Both the position numbers and the translations under genes were made by a program. Source: Flavivirga spongiicola (lineage in GTDB: Bacteria > Bacteroidota > Bacteroidia > Flavobacteriales > Flavobacteriaceae). From it: a DNA stretch of 64,000 bases. The notes under the pieces are model-generated. The model was not told the DNA's origin, ran no database searches, and saw only the letters and a program-made list of their open reading frames with translations. The stretch is taken from the NCBI RefSeq assembly GCF_030540825.1, contig NZ_JAUOEO010000001.1:3733001-3797000 (forward strand). Reading direction: 5' to 3'. Shown here piece after piece: positions 44,176 to 53,388 of this stretch; position 1 is the stretch's first letter; each line of letters begins with the position of its first letter.

Positions 44176-47100
44176 TTGTATTTTGTACTTTTTTATGACA
44201 TCTTCTACATTTGTTTTTTTTGTTTCTCTTTTTATTGCAGCAGGAGGGATACCAAATTCTTCTTTAAAACACTTTGTAAAGTATTTTGAATCTTTATAAC
44301 CAACCATGTATGCCGCTTCAGAAATGTTATAACCATGTTGAATAATTAATAAGGCCGCTTTCTTTAATTTGAGAGATCTTACAAACTCAATCAGCGTTTT
44401 TCCAGTAATATCCTGACATTTTCTATAAATAACAGAATAACTCATGTTAAGCGATTTGGATAGTTCTTCTAGTTTAAAATCGGGGTTTTCTATTTGCTCA
44501 TTCAATTCTTCAACGAGACGTACCATAAAAGTATCATCCTTAGAAGGCGTAGAAATATCTTCGGGAGAACTTATTAAATCTGTTTTGTATTTTGATAATG
44601 CTTTTTCCTTAGATGATAGGATATTATGTATTTTTAATAATAGCTCATAAAAATTAAAAGGTTTTTTTATGTATTCAATAGCGCCATATTTCAACCCTTT
44701 TATTTTTGTTGTAGTCGTATTTTTAGCAGTTAGAAGTATGATTGGGATATGCGATGTTACTTTCTTTTTTTGCAAAATCTTACACATTTCAAGACCATCG
44801 ATAAGAGGCATCATAATGTCACTTATTATTAAATCAGGAATGTTATTTTCAGCCATAGCTATACCTTCTTTGCCATTGTTAGCTATAAGTAAATTATAAG
44901 TGTTATCTAAAACATCCTTTAAAAATATTTGCATTTCAATATTATCTTCAACAATGAGCAGCGTATACTGTTTTTCAGGGTTTTCAACAGTTTTTAAGTT
45001 GAGGTTTTTTTCTAATAAATTAAAGTCTTTTTCTAAAGTGTTAGATATGTGGTTGGAGTTTTCAATATAAATTTTCTCATCTTCAGAAAAGATAGTCTCT
45101 TGAGTAGACAGTTTAACAGAAAAACAGGTGCCAGCCTCGGGAGAAGAATCCACATTAATTTCACCATGGTGCAGAGATATTAATTCTTTTGTAAGAGCAA
45201 GTCCAATACCAATACCTTTATTGTGTTTGCCTAAATCGGTTTGATAAAAGAGTTTAAAAATGTTTTCAAGTTCTTCTTTTGGAATACCTGGTCCAGAATC
45301 AACTACAGAAATTTTAACAAATTGATCCTCTCTATTTAAAGTAACTTTAAGACTTACTTTACCTTCTTTAGGAGTAAATTTAAATGCATTGGATAACAGA
45401 TTGTAAATAACATGTTCAATTTTATCTTTGTCGTACCATATATTAATAGGGGCTTCAGGGTATTTTTGAATAAAATCTATATTTTTAAATCTTGCCTGTT
45501 CACTAAAGGATACGGCGATTCTTTTTAAATCATCAATTAAATTATTTTTAGAAGCGAACAAACGTAACTTACCCAGCTCCTTATTTCTTACGGTCATTAA
45601 TTCCATCGCAATTCTAGACAAACGATTGGCATTATTGTTTATCATTATTAAGCGCTGTTTTAATAATTGATTCCCATTCGTTCCAGCACGCTCTAACATA
45701 TCTCTTATGGGACCAAGGATTAATGTTAATGGAGTTTGAATTTCGTGAGACATTTTAGCAAAGAAATTCATTTTAAGCGCATACAGTTCCTTTTCTTTAT
45801 TATTATGCCAGGTTTCTTTTACTAATTTATTTTTTAACCGTATCCATAATACAATGCCGTAAATTAATAACAGACTACCTATAAGATAAGCTATATATGC
45901 AGGTGTACTGTACCACCAAGGTGGCTTAATATAGAGATCTATAGCTATTGGGTCTATATTCCATGCACCTTTTCTTGAACCAGCTTTTACTTCAAAAGTA
46001 TAATTCCCGTAAGGGATATTTGTATAACTTGCTATACGCTCTTTTTTTGGTACGATCCATTCGGTATCAAATCCGTGGAGTTTATATGCATAATGATAAT
46101 TAGTATTTAGTATATTATCAACTGCAGAAAATTGAAATGAAAAAGAAGATTGATCTGAATCCAATTTCAAATCTCTCACATACTCTACATCTTTTTTCAC
46201 CTGATCGGCAACTATCAAACTTGCAGGCTTATTTAATATTTCTATATTATTTATGTACAATTTTGCAGTGGTATCTTCTTTGTCTATCTCTGTAGGTAAA
46301 AAAGAGTTCACACCATTTTCGTTTCCAAAATATAGAGTCCCATCAGAATCTTTAAATGAACTTCTCCTCACAAAATTGTTACTTTGAAATCCATCCATTT
46401 GGTAATACGATTTAAACACATCAAATTTCAAATTATAATGGTGAATGCCATTAATACTACTAAACCATAAATTGTTCGGGTTTTCAATTAAAACACTACT
46501 AATCACAATACCGTCAAAATGATCTCTATCCGCAAAAGACTCAAAAGTATTATTGATCAAATTATATTTTATAAGCATCCCGGAAGCACAAGAAATCCAT
46601 AAAAACCCTTTATAATCAGGTACTAATGAGTGAATGTTATAATTACGTGAATCTCCAGGCTGCTTCACGTAGTAGTTATGCTTTGTAAAATAAGACTTGC
46701 TAATAGCGTTCAAATCTTCATTGAATTTAAACAAACTCCCCGGGTTTATTCCAAGCCAAATCGCGCCATTTTCATCTTCACAAATACTCATGGACATATT
46801 TCCAAATAACCCATTTGCATCATAATCAAAAATCGCTAATAATTCTCGTTGATCTGAAAAAACATTAATTGCGGCTCCAGATGTGACCCATATCCTGTTT
46901 TTTGAATCTTTGAATAAAGACCTCACGTCTGATGAGTAATTCCCCGATGAGTTTACAGTATTTATTTTGGTAAATAAGCTTGAATCTGGGTTAAAAACCC
47001 ATAATCCTTTTTGATAAGTCCCTATCCATATATTTCCTTTGGCATCCTCAAGAAGGCTTTGAATGTACCTGCCTTCAAAAAAGTACTTTCCTCGTTTGTT

Positions 47101-48276
47101 TAAATCATATTGTACTTTGGTGTTATTTGGAAATACCCTGTTTAATCCCTTTCCATCTGTTCCAAACCAGAGTGACCCGTCTGAAGATTTTAAAATTGAA
47201 AGAACAGATTCCGGAGCGTTACTTTCCAAACCACTATAGTAACTTATTTTGTTATTGCTCTTAGGAAGAATATTAATTTTTCCTTTTTTTGCCACGATCC
47301 ATATATTTCCTTTTGCATCTTCACTAATATGAGTAACTGTATTATTGCTAATTGAAAATTTATTAGTTTCTTCTTGCTTAAAAACATTAATTTTATCTGT
47401 TCGAGGGTCAATACTATACAATCCATCACCGTCTGTTCCCGCCCAAATAATACCTGAACTATCACAAAAAATGGAAATAAACATATGGTGTTTTGAATCA
47501 ACACTTGAGGAATCAAGGTTATCATACTGTTTAATAGCCCCTCCATTTTTTGTGTCATAACTATATAACCCCTGCAACTCTGTAGCTATCCATAGCTTCC
47601 CATGTTCGTCATTAGTTATTCTTACATTTTGTGTTACATTATTTAGATGCGTATCTAATCGTTGTAAAACCTTGGTCGACAAAGAATATTTGTAAATTTT
47701 CCCGATAAAAGTACTCACCCATATATCATCCGGATTTGTAATGGCAATACTTTTTACGGTTTGATTCAATCCATTTATCTTAGGCAGTGAAACAATACTA
47801 TCTATTTTAGTCGTATTGGAACGGTGCTTAAAAAGGGTCCCGTTAACTGCTCCAAACCATACATTATCATTATCTGGCTTAATGGCTGTAATTTGCAATG
47901 GCTCTTTATTATGAGTTAATTTCTCTTTATAAGAAACCTTAACGCCATTTGCCCCCAACTTTGTTAATTCTCCATTAAATGTAGATATCCAAATATTATC
48001 ATGATTGCCCCTAGTCATTAAGTAATCCCGGTCTCTTTTGAAATTGGTACCAAAAAGTGTTTTATAGGTAGTTAAAGAAAAATCATATCCATCATATTTA
48101 TAAATTCCATCACTACTGGATATCCTGATAAATCCAAATTTATCTTCTACAACATTCGAGGTAGCAGTAAAACCTCGATTCAATTTTATAAAGTTCGACT
48201 TTTCTTGTCCAAAACTTAACATGCTAACAAAAAGCATGAATCTAAATGATATTATAATTTTTGAGTAATAATTCAT
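44170..48276 (-). CDS. Hybrid two-component system regulator (HTCS)
   Basis: A single 1368-residue protein combines sensor and regulator. Signal peptide; periplasmic two-component propeller repeats (about 30-690; motifs such as GNIWIGTYQKGLWVF and GIIWAGTDGDGLYSID); Y_Y_Y domain (about 695-765); one transmembrane helix (about 785-805); histidine kinase with KMSHEIQTPL (His about 844) and ATPase domain (NLLSNAFKFTP, GIGIGLALTKEL); receiver domain with phospho-acceptor Asp about 1153 in ISDIMMP; and an AraC-type helix-turn-helix (about 1250-1350; EAAYMVGYKDSKYFTKCFKEEFG). HTCS proteins bind an oligosaccharide in the periplasm and activate an adjacent PUL. It is divergent from the GH109/SusC/SusD/sulfatase genes, its likely targets. 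Confidence 0.96.
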   Translation of the reverse strand: MNYYSKIIISFRFMLFVSMLSFGQEKSNFIKLNRGFTATSNVVEDKFGFIRISSSDGIYKYDGYDFSLTTYKTLFGTNFKRDRDYLMTRGNHDNIWISTFNGELTKLGANGVKVSYKEKLTHNKEPLQITAIKPDNDNVWFGAVNGTLFKHRSNTTKIDSIVSLPKINGLNQTVKSIAITNPDDIWVSTFIGKIYKYSLSTKVLQRLDTHLNNVTQNVRITNDEHGKLWIATELQGLYSYDTKNGGAIKQYDNLDSSSVDSKHHMFISIFCDSSGIIWAGTDGDGLYSIDPRTDKINVFKQEETNKFSISNNTVTHISEDAKGNIWIVAKKGKINILPKSNNKISYYSGLESNAPESVLSILKSSDGSLWFGTDGKGLNRVFPNNTKVQYDLNKRGKYFFEGRYIQSLLEDAKGNIWIGTYQKGLWVFNPDSSLFTKINTVNSSGNYSSDVRSLFKDSKNRIWVTSGAAINVFSDQRELLAIFDYDANGLFGNMSMSICEDENGAIWLGINPGSLFKFNEDLNAISKSYFTKHNYYVKQPGDSRNYNIHSLVPDYKGFLWISCASGMLIKYNLINNTFESFADRDHFDGIVISSVLIENPNNLWFSSINGIHHYNLKFDVFKSYYQMDGFQSNNFVRRSSFKDSDGTLYFGNENGVNSFLPTEIDKEDTTAKLYINNIEILNKPASLIVADQVKKDVEYVRDLKLDSDQSSFSFQFSAVDNILNTNYHYAYKLHGFDTEWIVPKKERIASYTNIPYGNYTFEVKAGSRKGAWNIDPIAIDLYIKPPWWYSTPAYIAYLIGSLLLIYGIVLWIRLKNKLVKETWHNNKEKELYALKMNFFAKMSHEIQTPLTLILGPIRDMLERAGTNGNQLLKQRLIMINNNANRLSRIAMELMTVRNKELGKLRLFASKNNLIDDLKRIAVSFSEQARFKNIDFIQKYPEAPINIWYDKDKIEHVIYNLLSNAFKFTPKEGKVSLKVTLNREDQFVKISVVDSGPGIPKEELENIFKLFYQTDLGKHNKGIGIGLALTKELISLHHGEINVDSSPEAGTCFSVKLSTQETIFSEDEKIYIENSNHISNTLEKDFNLLEKNLNLKTVENPEKQYTLLIVEDNIEMQIFLKDVLDNTYNLLIANNGKEGIAMAENNIPDLIISDIMMPLIDGLEMCKILQKKKVTSHIPIILLTAKNTTTTKIKGLKYGAIEYIKKPFNFYELLLKIHNILSSKEKALSKYKTDLISSPEDISTPSKDDTFMVRLVEELNEQIENPDFKLEELSKSLNMSYSVIYRKCQDITGKTLIEFVRSLKLKKAALLIIQHGYNISEAAYMVGYKDSKYFTKCFKEEFGIPPAAIKRETKKTNVEDVIKKYKIQL

Positions 48277-48320
48277 CTTAATTGAGAGTATAAGCCATTA
48301 ATTTTAATAAAGAATTTTTT

Positions 48321-48369
48321 GAAACGAGTTATCCTCGAGGCAGCGCCATTGGGGTATTTCACTCGTTTC
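48321..48369. repeat. Palindromic hairpin element in the divergent regulatory region
   Basis: GAAACGAGT (48321-48329) pairs perfectly with ACTCGTTTC (48361-48369). Inside, CCTCGAGGC and GCC..TTGGGG form a second, wobble-containing stem around AGC. It is more GC-rich than its surroundings. It lies 45 bp upstream of the HTCS start, and may be a small dispersed palindromic repeat or a leader hairpin for the regulator mRNA. Confidence 0.6.
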
Positions 48370-48390
48370 ATATCTAATCAAGTTCGATAT

Positions 48391-48463
48391 AACATGTAAA
48401 CCTACGATGTAACACAAAACGGATATTCATTATTATGAATGGTGTTATTCAAATTTACATGTT
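48391..48463. promoter_or_regulatory. Nested imperfect palindrome upstream of HTCS and PUL genes
   Basis: Three complementary pairs share nearly one axis: AACATGTAAA/TTTACATGTT (48391-48400/48454-48463), TAACAC/GTGTTA (48410-48415/48442-48447) and ATTCAT/ATGAAT (48425-48430/48435-48440). This could be an operator for a dimeric regulator or an RNA hairpin. Confidence 0.5.
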
Positions 48464-48545
48464 TAGATTTATTAAAGAAAGGTTTAATGATCAAAATATC
48501 GTATATTTTATAGTAATACAGTGGTTAAATGACTGTAAATGACAT

Positions 48546-48578
48546 ATTAATCAAAAATGGTAGGCAAATTAATCAAAA
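48546..48578 (+). promoter_or_regulatory. Candidate HTCS operator: direct repeat with 22-bp period
   Basis: ATTAATCAAAA occurs at 48546-48556 and again at 48568-48578, a start-to-start spacing of 22 bp, or two DNA turns; a diverged copy (AATGATCAAAA) lies at 48486-48496. Tandem direct repeats on one DNA face are the expected layout for a dimeric AraC-type output domain such as that of the HTCS encoded next door. It lies about 130 bp ahead of the first gene of the rightward PUL. Confidence 0.5.
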
Positions 48579-48709
48579 GTGTAATTTGAACAAAATACAA
48601 GAAGTTTTAGCTAAATAAGCCTACTCTAATTAGTCTAAAATATCGACATATTTGTAATGTGCTGACAAGTCTATTAAAAGCATATAAGATTAACGCAAAA
48701 TAAAATATA

Positions 48710-50074
48710 ATGAATAAAAGAAGAAACTTTATAAGGAACTCGGCCATAGTTGGAGCAGGAATGGCTTTGGCACCAAATATATCCTTTGCAATAAATAGTG
48801 GTATAAAGACTGATAAACTAAAAGTAGGGATGATAGGAGTAGGGCTACGAGGGACAAACCATCTTGCAAATATGCTACGTAGGGATGATGTTTTGGTGAC
48901 TGCTATTTGCGATATAGATCCAAGACGAATAGAGATAGCCTTAGATAAAGTTTCAAAAGCAGATAAAGAAAAACCACAGGTTTTTGGCAAAAGTGATTAT
49001 GATTACAAAAATCTGCTAGCATTAAAAGAGGTGGATGCTGTCATTATAGCTACCCCGTGGTTGTGGCATACAAAAATGGCTGTAGACTCTATGAAAGCAG
49101 GTAAGTACACTGGATTAGAGGTGTCGGCAGCAAACACATTAGAAGAATGTTGGGATTTGGTGAATACCCATGAAGAAACGGGAGCACATTTAATGATTCT
49201 TGAGAATGTAAATTACAGGCGAGATGTACTGGCAGTTTTAAATATGGTTAAGCAAAATGTATTTGGAGAGTTATTGCATTTTACATGCGGATACCAACAT
49301 GATTTAAGGGGTGTAAAATTAAATGATGGTAAAACAGCTTATGGTAAAGGCGTAGAGTTTGGTAGCAAAGGTATTTCTGAATCCGCTTGGAGAACCCAAC
49401 ATTCACTATTAAGAAATGCGGATGTATATCCAACTCATGGCTTAGGACCAGTAGCTACTATGGCAGATATAAATAGAGGCAATCGCTTCTTGTCGTTAAC
49501 CTCGCATGCAACCAAAGCAATAGGTCTAAATAAATATATTGTTGATAATGGAGGTAAGGATCATCCGAATGCAAAACTAAAATGGAAGCAGGGAGATATT
49601 ATAACCTCAACTATAGAGACATCTAATGGTGAGACCATTATAGTAACTCATAATGTAAACACGCCACATCCATATTCTTTAGGATTTAAAGTACAAGGTG
49701 TGCAGGGGTTAACAGATTTTGATTACCATACCCAACGTATTCATGTTGAAGGTGTAACAAAAGGACATGGATGGGAAGCCATGGATGCGTGGTTTGAAAA
49801 ATATGATCACCCTTTATGGAAGAAATATGGAAAAGGAGCAAAAAAAGCCGGTCATGGAGGCATCGATTTCTTTGTTATGAATGCCTTTGTAGAATCTGCT
49901 AAACAGAATATAGCACCACCAATGGATGCTTATGATGCCGCTGCATGGAGCGCAGTAACACCACTATCAGAGTTGTCAATTGAAAATAACGGTGAACCAC
50001 AAGATTTCCCAGATTTTACTCGAGGTAGGTGGATAAATCGTAAGCCATATAATTGGATAAAAGACACGTATTAA
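48710..50074 (+). CDS. Tat-exported Gfo/Idh/MocA oxidoreductase, GH109-like
   Basis: A twin-arginine signal (KRRNFIRNSA) leads to an NAD(P)-binding Rossmann domain (GVGLRG, residues 43-48; AICDIDPRR) and a C-terminal alpha/beta domain. The motif YPTHGLGPVATMADINRGN near 240-260 is characteristic of family GH109, whose members cleave terminal sugars (the characterised activity is alpha-N-acetylgalactosaminidase) by an NAD-dependent redox mechanism. Export by Tat fits a protein that folds around its cofactor in the cytoplasm. It is the first gene downstream of the candidate HTCS operator and precedes susC by 145 bp. Whether the substrate is GalNAc or another sugar cannot be told; related Tat-signal MocA proteins are often annotated simply as dehydrogenases. 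Confidence 0.88.
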   Translation: MNKRRNFIRNSAIVGAGMALAPNISFAINSGIKTDKLKVGMIGVGLRGTNHLANMLRRDDVLVTAICDIDPRRIEIALDKVSKADKEKPQVFGKSDYDYKNLLALKEVDAVIIATPWLWHTKMAVDSMKAGKYTGLEVSAANTLEECWDLVNTHEETGAHLMILENVNYRRDVLAVLNMVKQNVFGELLHFTCGYQHDLRGVKLNDGKTAYGKGVEFGSKGISESAWRTQHSLLRNADVYPTHGLGPVATMADINRGNRFLSLTSHATKAIGLNKYIVDNGGKDHPNAKLKWKQGDIITSTIETSNGETIIVTHNVNTPHPYSLGFKVQGVQGLTDFDYHTQRIHVEGVTKGHGWEAMDAWFEKYDHPLWKKYGKGAKKAGHGGIDFFVMNAFVESAKQNIAPPMDAYDAAAWSAVTPLSELSIENNGEPQDFPDFTRGRWINRKPYNWIKDTY

Positions 50075-50219
50075 AAATATTAAAGAAATAATTCTTAGTA
50101 AACGAGAATGATAAAGTAACATAATTAACTAAAAACCAATATGTATGATAAAATAATTACTAATAAAAAAATCAAAAAAAAACTAACAAAACAAATTAAT
50201 GCTAATTTAAACTACACTT

Positions 50220-53200
50220 ATGAAAAAATTAATAACTAATGGATTACTACTGCTTTTTCTGGTCACTACCAGTTCGATGCAAGCACAGCAGAAAACCGTT
50301 AAAGGAACTATAACAGATGGGGACGGTTTGCCCTTATCCGGAGCTTCGGTTATTGTAAAAGGAACGTCAAAAGGAACAGCTGCAGATTTTGATGGACGTT
50401 ATACAATTACTGTTAGTGAGAATGACATCCTCGTAATGTCTTTTCTGGGTTATATTACCCAAGAACAGGTTGTTAGTGGTAAAACAACTATCGATGTAAC
50501 ACTAACCGAAGACGCTTCAAAACTAGATGAAATTGTCGTTGTAGGTTTTGGTACCCAAAAAAAATCGAACATTAGTGGGGCAGTAACTACGGTGAAAATG
50601 GATGAAGTATTGGGAGATAGACCTGTTACAACGGTAAGTACGGCGCTACAAGGTGTAGCAGCAGGTTTACTCGTTGTAAATTCTTCAGGACAACCAGGAA
50701 GAAATAATACTTCTATTGAATTAAGAGGGTTTGGATCAATTAATAATGCAACACCCCCATTAATTCTTGTAGATAATGTTGAAATGTCGTTACAGGATAT
50801 AAACCCTAATGATATTGAAAATGTTTCCATATTAAAAGATGCCGCAGCGTCTTCTATTTATGGTGCTAGAGGTGCTTGGGGAGTTATTTTAATCACGACT
50901 AAAAAACCAGAGAGAGATCAAAAAATAAAATTTGATTATAGAAGTACAGTAAGTTTTTCTTCTCCGGTACAATTACCAGAAAAGCCATCAATTTACGAGT
51001 TTATTAACGTATTAAAGACAGCTGGAATTACTAACTATTGGTCAAATCAAAGTGTAGACACTTGGCTAGGTTACTTAGAAGATTATAAAGTAAACCCAGG
51101 TAACTACCCTACAGGAACCGTTTTAGATGCTGATGGTTTTAACTACCCATTAAAAGAAACGTATCCTATAGAGCAACTTTTAGATAGTCAAGGTACTGTA
51201 ATTAAACATGATTTCTCTTTTAGTGGAGGAAGTGCAAAATCGTCTTATAGAGTTTCAACTAGTTACAGTGAAGAGGATGGTATTATCGTGACCGATAACG
51301 ATAGTTTCGATAAATATAATATTAATGCTTTTTTAGATACGGATTTAGGAAAAAAGATAAAATCAACTACAAATATATTTTATAGAAAAAGTGAAAGATC
51401 TAATCCTATCGGGAGATATAATCAAGCTATCAATGAGCCTGTATGGTTGCCTACCGGAAATTATACTTTAGAAGATGGTTCTGTATTACCTTTCGATTCT
51501 CCAGATAATTTAGAGCGCCTTTTACCACATACTAAAGTTAAAACAGATGTCATACGTATGTTTCAAAAGGTAACTTATGAGCCTATAGATAGATTGAAAT
51601 TTTCTGGAGAATTTACTTTCGAACGTGGTAACACAACCACTAAAGGATCAAATATTCAATTACGAACAGTGAATAGAGCACAGTATGTACCTAACAATTC
51701 TAATCCAGACTTAACCAGTGTAAGCAAAAATTTTAGCGAGTATGAGCAAAACGCTTTTAATTTTTATATCAACTATGGTTTAAGCTTTAATGAGATACAT
51801 AATATTGATGCTATGGCTGGTTATAATAAGGAAACCAGTTTCTCGAATGGATTTAATATTAATAGGTTAAATTTACTATCAACAGATGTACCGGCTATTG
51901 ACGCAGCTATTGGAACTATCGATGGTGGTGATTTTTTTACAGAAACAGCGGTTGTTGGCTATTTTGGAAGACTTCAATATAATTTTAAGGAAAAGTATTT
52001 TATAGAGGGAAACATAAGACATGATGGCTCCTCTAAATTTCCTAGAAGTGATCGTTACGGTACATTTATATCGTTTTCAGGAGCATGGAATGTTAAAAAA
52101 GAATCTTTCTTGGCAGATGCAGATTGGGTTTCTCTATTAAAGTTTAGAGGGTCTTACGGGGAGATTGGCAATCAAGATATTCCAGGAAATCCTTATCCTT
52201 ACATTTCGCAGTGGAGTCCAAGAGACACTTGGTTGTTAAATGAATCTGGAGTACGTTACACGACTATACAGCCAGGACAATTAGTAAGTCCATCACTAAC
52301 TTGGGAGACAGCACAAAAAACTAATTTAGCTTTAGATGCAGCATTTTTAAGTAATAGATTATCTACAACTTTTGAGGTTTATCAGAATAGAACCTTAGAT
52401 ATGCTTATTCCCGGTGCAGAACTCCCAGCAGTTTTAGGTACCGATGCTCCGGTAACCAATGCCGGCGATTTAGAAACGAAAGGTTGGGAAGCAGATATAG
52501 CCTGGAGAGCAGGTAAAGGTGATTTTAAATATGGACTAAATTTTAACATGTCTAATAACGAAACTAAAATCACAAAGTTCGATAACCCTGCAGGATTATT
52601 GACCAACTTTTATGAGGGGCAAACCATTGGAGAAATTTGGGGTTATGTTACAGATGGTTACTATACGATAGATGATTTTGTAGATGGGACTTTAGATGCC
52701 AATTTAAATGGTGATAACAGACAACTTAAAGATGGTGTGGTAGCTTTTGAATCTGGAGCTATTCCTTATCCTGGAGATGTTAAATATGTGGATTTAGATG
52801 GTGATGGTATTGTAACTGACGGCGAAAATACTTTAGAAAACCCAGGTGATAGAAAAATAATTGGTAATAGTAGAAGAGGTTACATATTTGGTTTAAATGG
52901 AAATGCTTCTTATAAAGGTTTCGATTTTTCATTCGCTTTAAGTGGTGTAGGTAAAAGAGACAGAAATCTAACAGGAGCAAAAGCTTGGCCTTATATAGGA
53001 CAGTTTGATGATATGTTTAAGCATCAATTAGATATATGGACACCAGATAATCAAGATGCTTTTTATCCTAGAATATATGGTAATAATGCTAACTTCTCAG
53101 GAGATAGAGGAAATTATGGACATAGTAGAAGAACTCAAACTAAATATTTAAGAGACGCTTCGTATATAAGAATAAACAACATTACGTTGGGGTATTCTTT

Positions 53201-53372
53201 ACCAAGAGATATTTTAGAAAAAATTAAATTTACTAAAATCAGATTGTTTGTAAGTGGTGAAAATTTGCATACGTTTCATCAACTACCAAAAGGTATAGAT
53301 CCTGATGTAAATGCAGATGGAGCTTATCCCGTTATGAAAAATATAGCAATAGGAGCCCAATTATCATTTTAA
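50220..53372 (+). CDS. SusC/RagA TonB-dependent transporter (no STN domain)
   Basis: The 1050-residue barrel begins with a signal peptide (ending MQAQQ), then a carboxypeptidase-regulatory-like domain (about 28-100; VKGTITDGDGLPLSGASV), the plug (about 105-220; LDEIVVVGFGTQKKSNISGA, ALQGVAAGLLVVNSSGQPG, LRGFGSINNATPPLILVDN) and a 22-strand barrel ending in the usual aromatic residue (AIGAQLSF). It lacks the STN signalling domain of the other SusC here, agreeing with control by an HTCS rather than by a sigma/anti-sigma pair. It forms the importer with the SusD encoded 16 bp downstream. Confidence 0.95.
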   Translation: MKKLITNGLLLLFLVTTSSMQAQQKTVKGTITDGDGLPLSGASVIVKGTSKGTAADFDGRYTITVSENDILVMSFLGYITQEQVVSGKTTIDVTLTEDASKLDEIVVVGFGTQKKSNISGAVTTVKMDEVLGDRPVTTVSTALQGVAAGLLVVNSSGQPGRNNTSIELRGFGSINNATPPLILVDNVEMSLQDINPNDIENVSILKDAAASSIYGARGAWGVILITTKKPERDQKIKFDYRSTVSFSSPVQLPEKPSIYEFINVLKTAGITNYWSNQSVDTWLGYLEDYKVNPGNYPTGTVLDADGFNYPLKETYPIEQLLDSQGTVIKHDFSFSGGSAKSSYRVSTSYSEEDGIIVTDNDSFDKYNINAFLDTDLGKKIKSTTNIFYRKSERSNPIGRYNQAINEPVWLPTGNYTLEDGSVLPFDSPDNLERLLPHTKVKTDVIRMFQKVTYEPIDRLKFSGEFTFERGNTTTKGSNIQLRTVNRAQYVPNNSNPDLTSVSKNFSEYEQNAFNFYINYGLSFNEIHNIDAMAGYNKETSFSNGFNINRLNLLSTDVPAIDAAIGTIDGGDFFTETAVVGYFGRLQYNFKEKYFIEGNIRHDGSSKFPRSDRYGTFISFSGAWNVKKESFLADADWVSLLKFRGSYGEIGNQDIPGNPYPYISQWSPRDTWLLNESGVRYTTIQPGQLVSPSLTWETAQKTNLALDAAFLSNRLSTTFEVYQNRTLDMLIPGAELPAVLGTDAPVTNAGDLETKGWEADIAWRAGKGDFKYGLNFNMSNNETKITKFDNPAGLLTNFYEGQTIGEIWGYVTDGYYTIDDFVDGTLDANLNGDNRQLKDGVVAFESGAIPYPGDVKYVDLDGDGIVTDGENTLENPGDRKIIGNSRRGYIFGLNGNASYKGFDFSFALSGVGKRDRNLTGAKAWPYIGQFDDMFKHQLDIWTPDNQDAFYPRIYGNNANFSGDRGNYGHSRRTQTKYLRDASYIRINNITLGYSLPRDILEKIKFTKIRLFVSGENLHTFHQLPKGIDPDVNADGAYPVMKNIAIGAQLSF

Positions 53373-53388
53373 TTAAAAACTTATAACA

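Noticed and set aside
48607..48990. 127-codon - strand frame overlapping the start of the GH109-like gene
   Set aside because: It is antisense to a well-supported Tat signal and Rossmann domain and has no recognisable features.
50450..50830. 126-codon - strand frame inside susC
   Set aside because: Antisense to the conserved SusC plug domain; a shadow of the coding strand.
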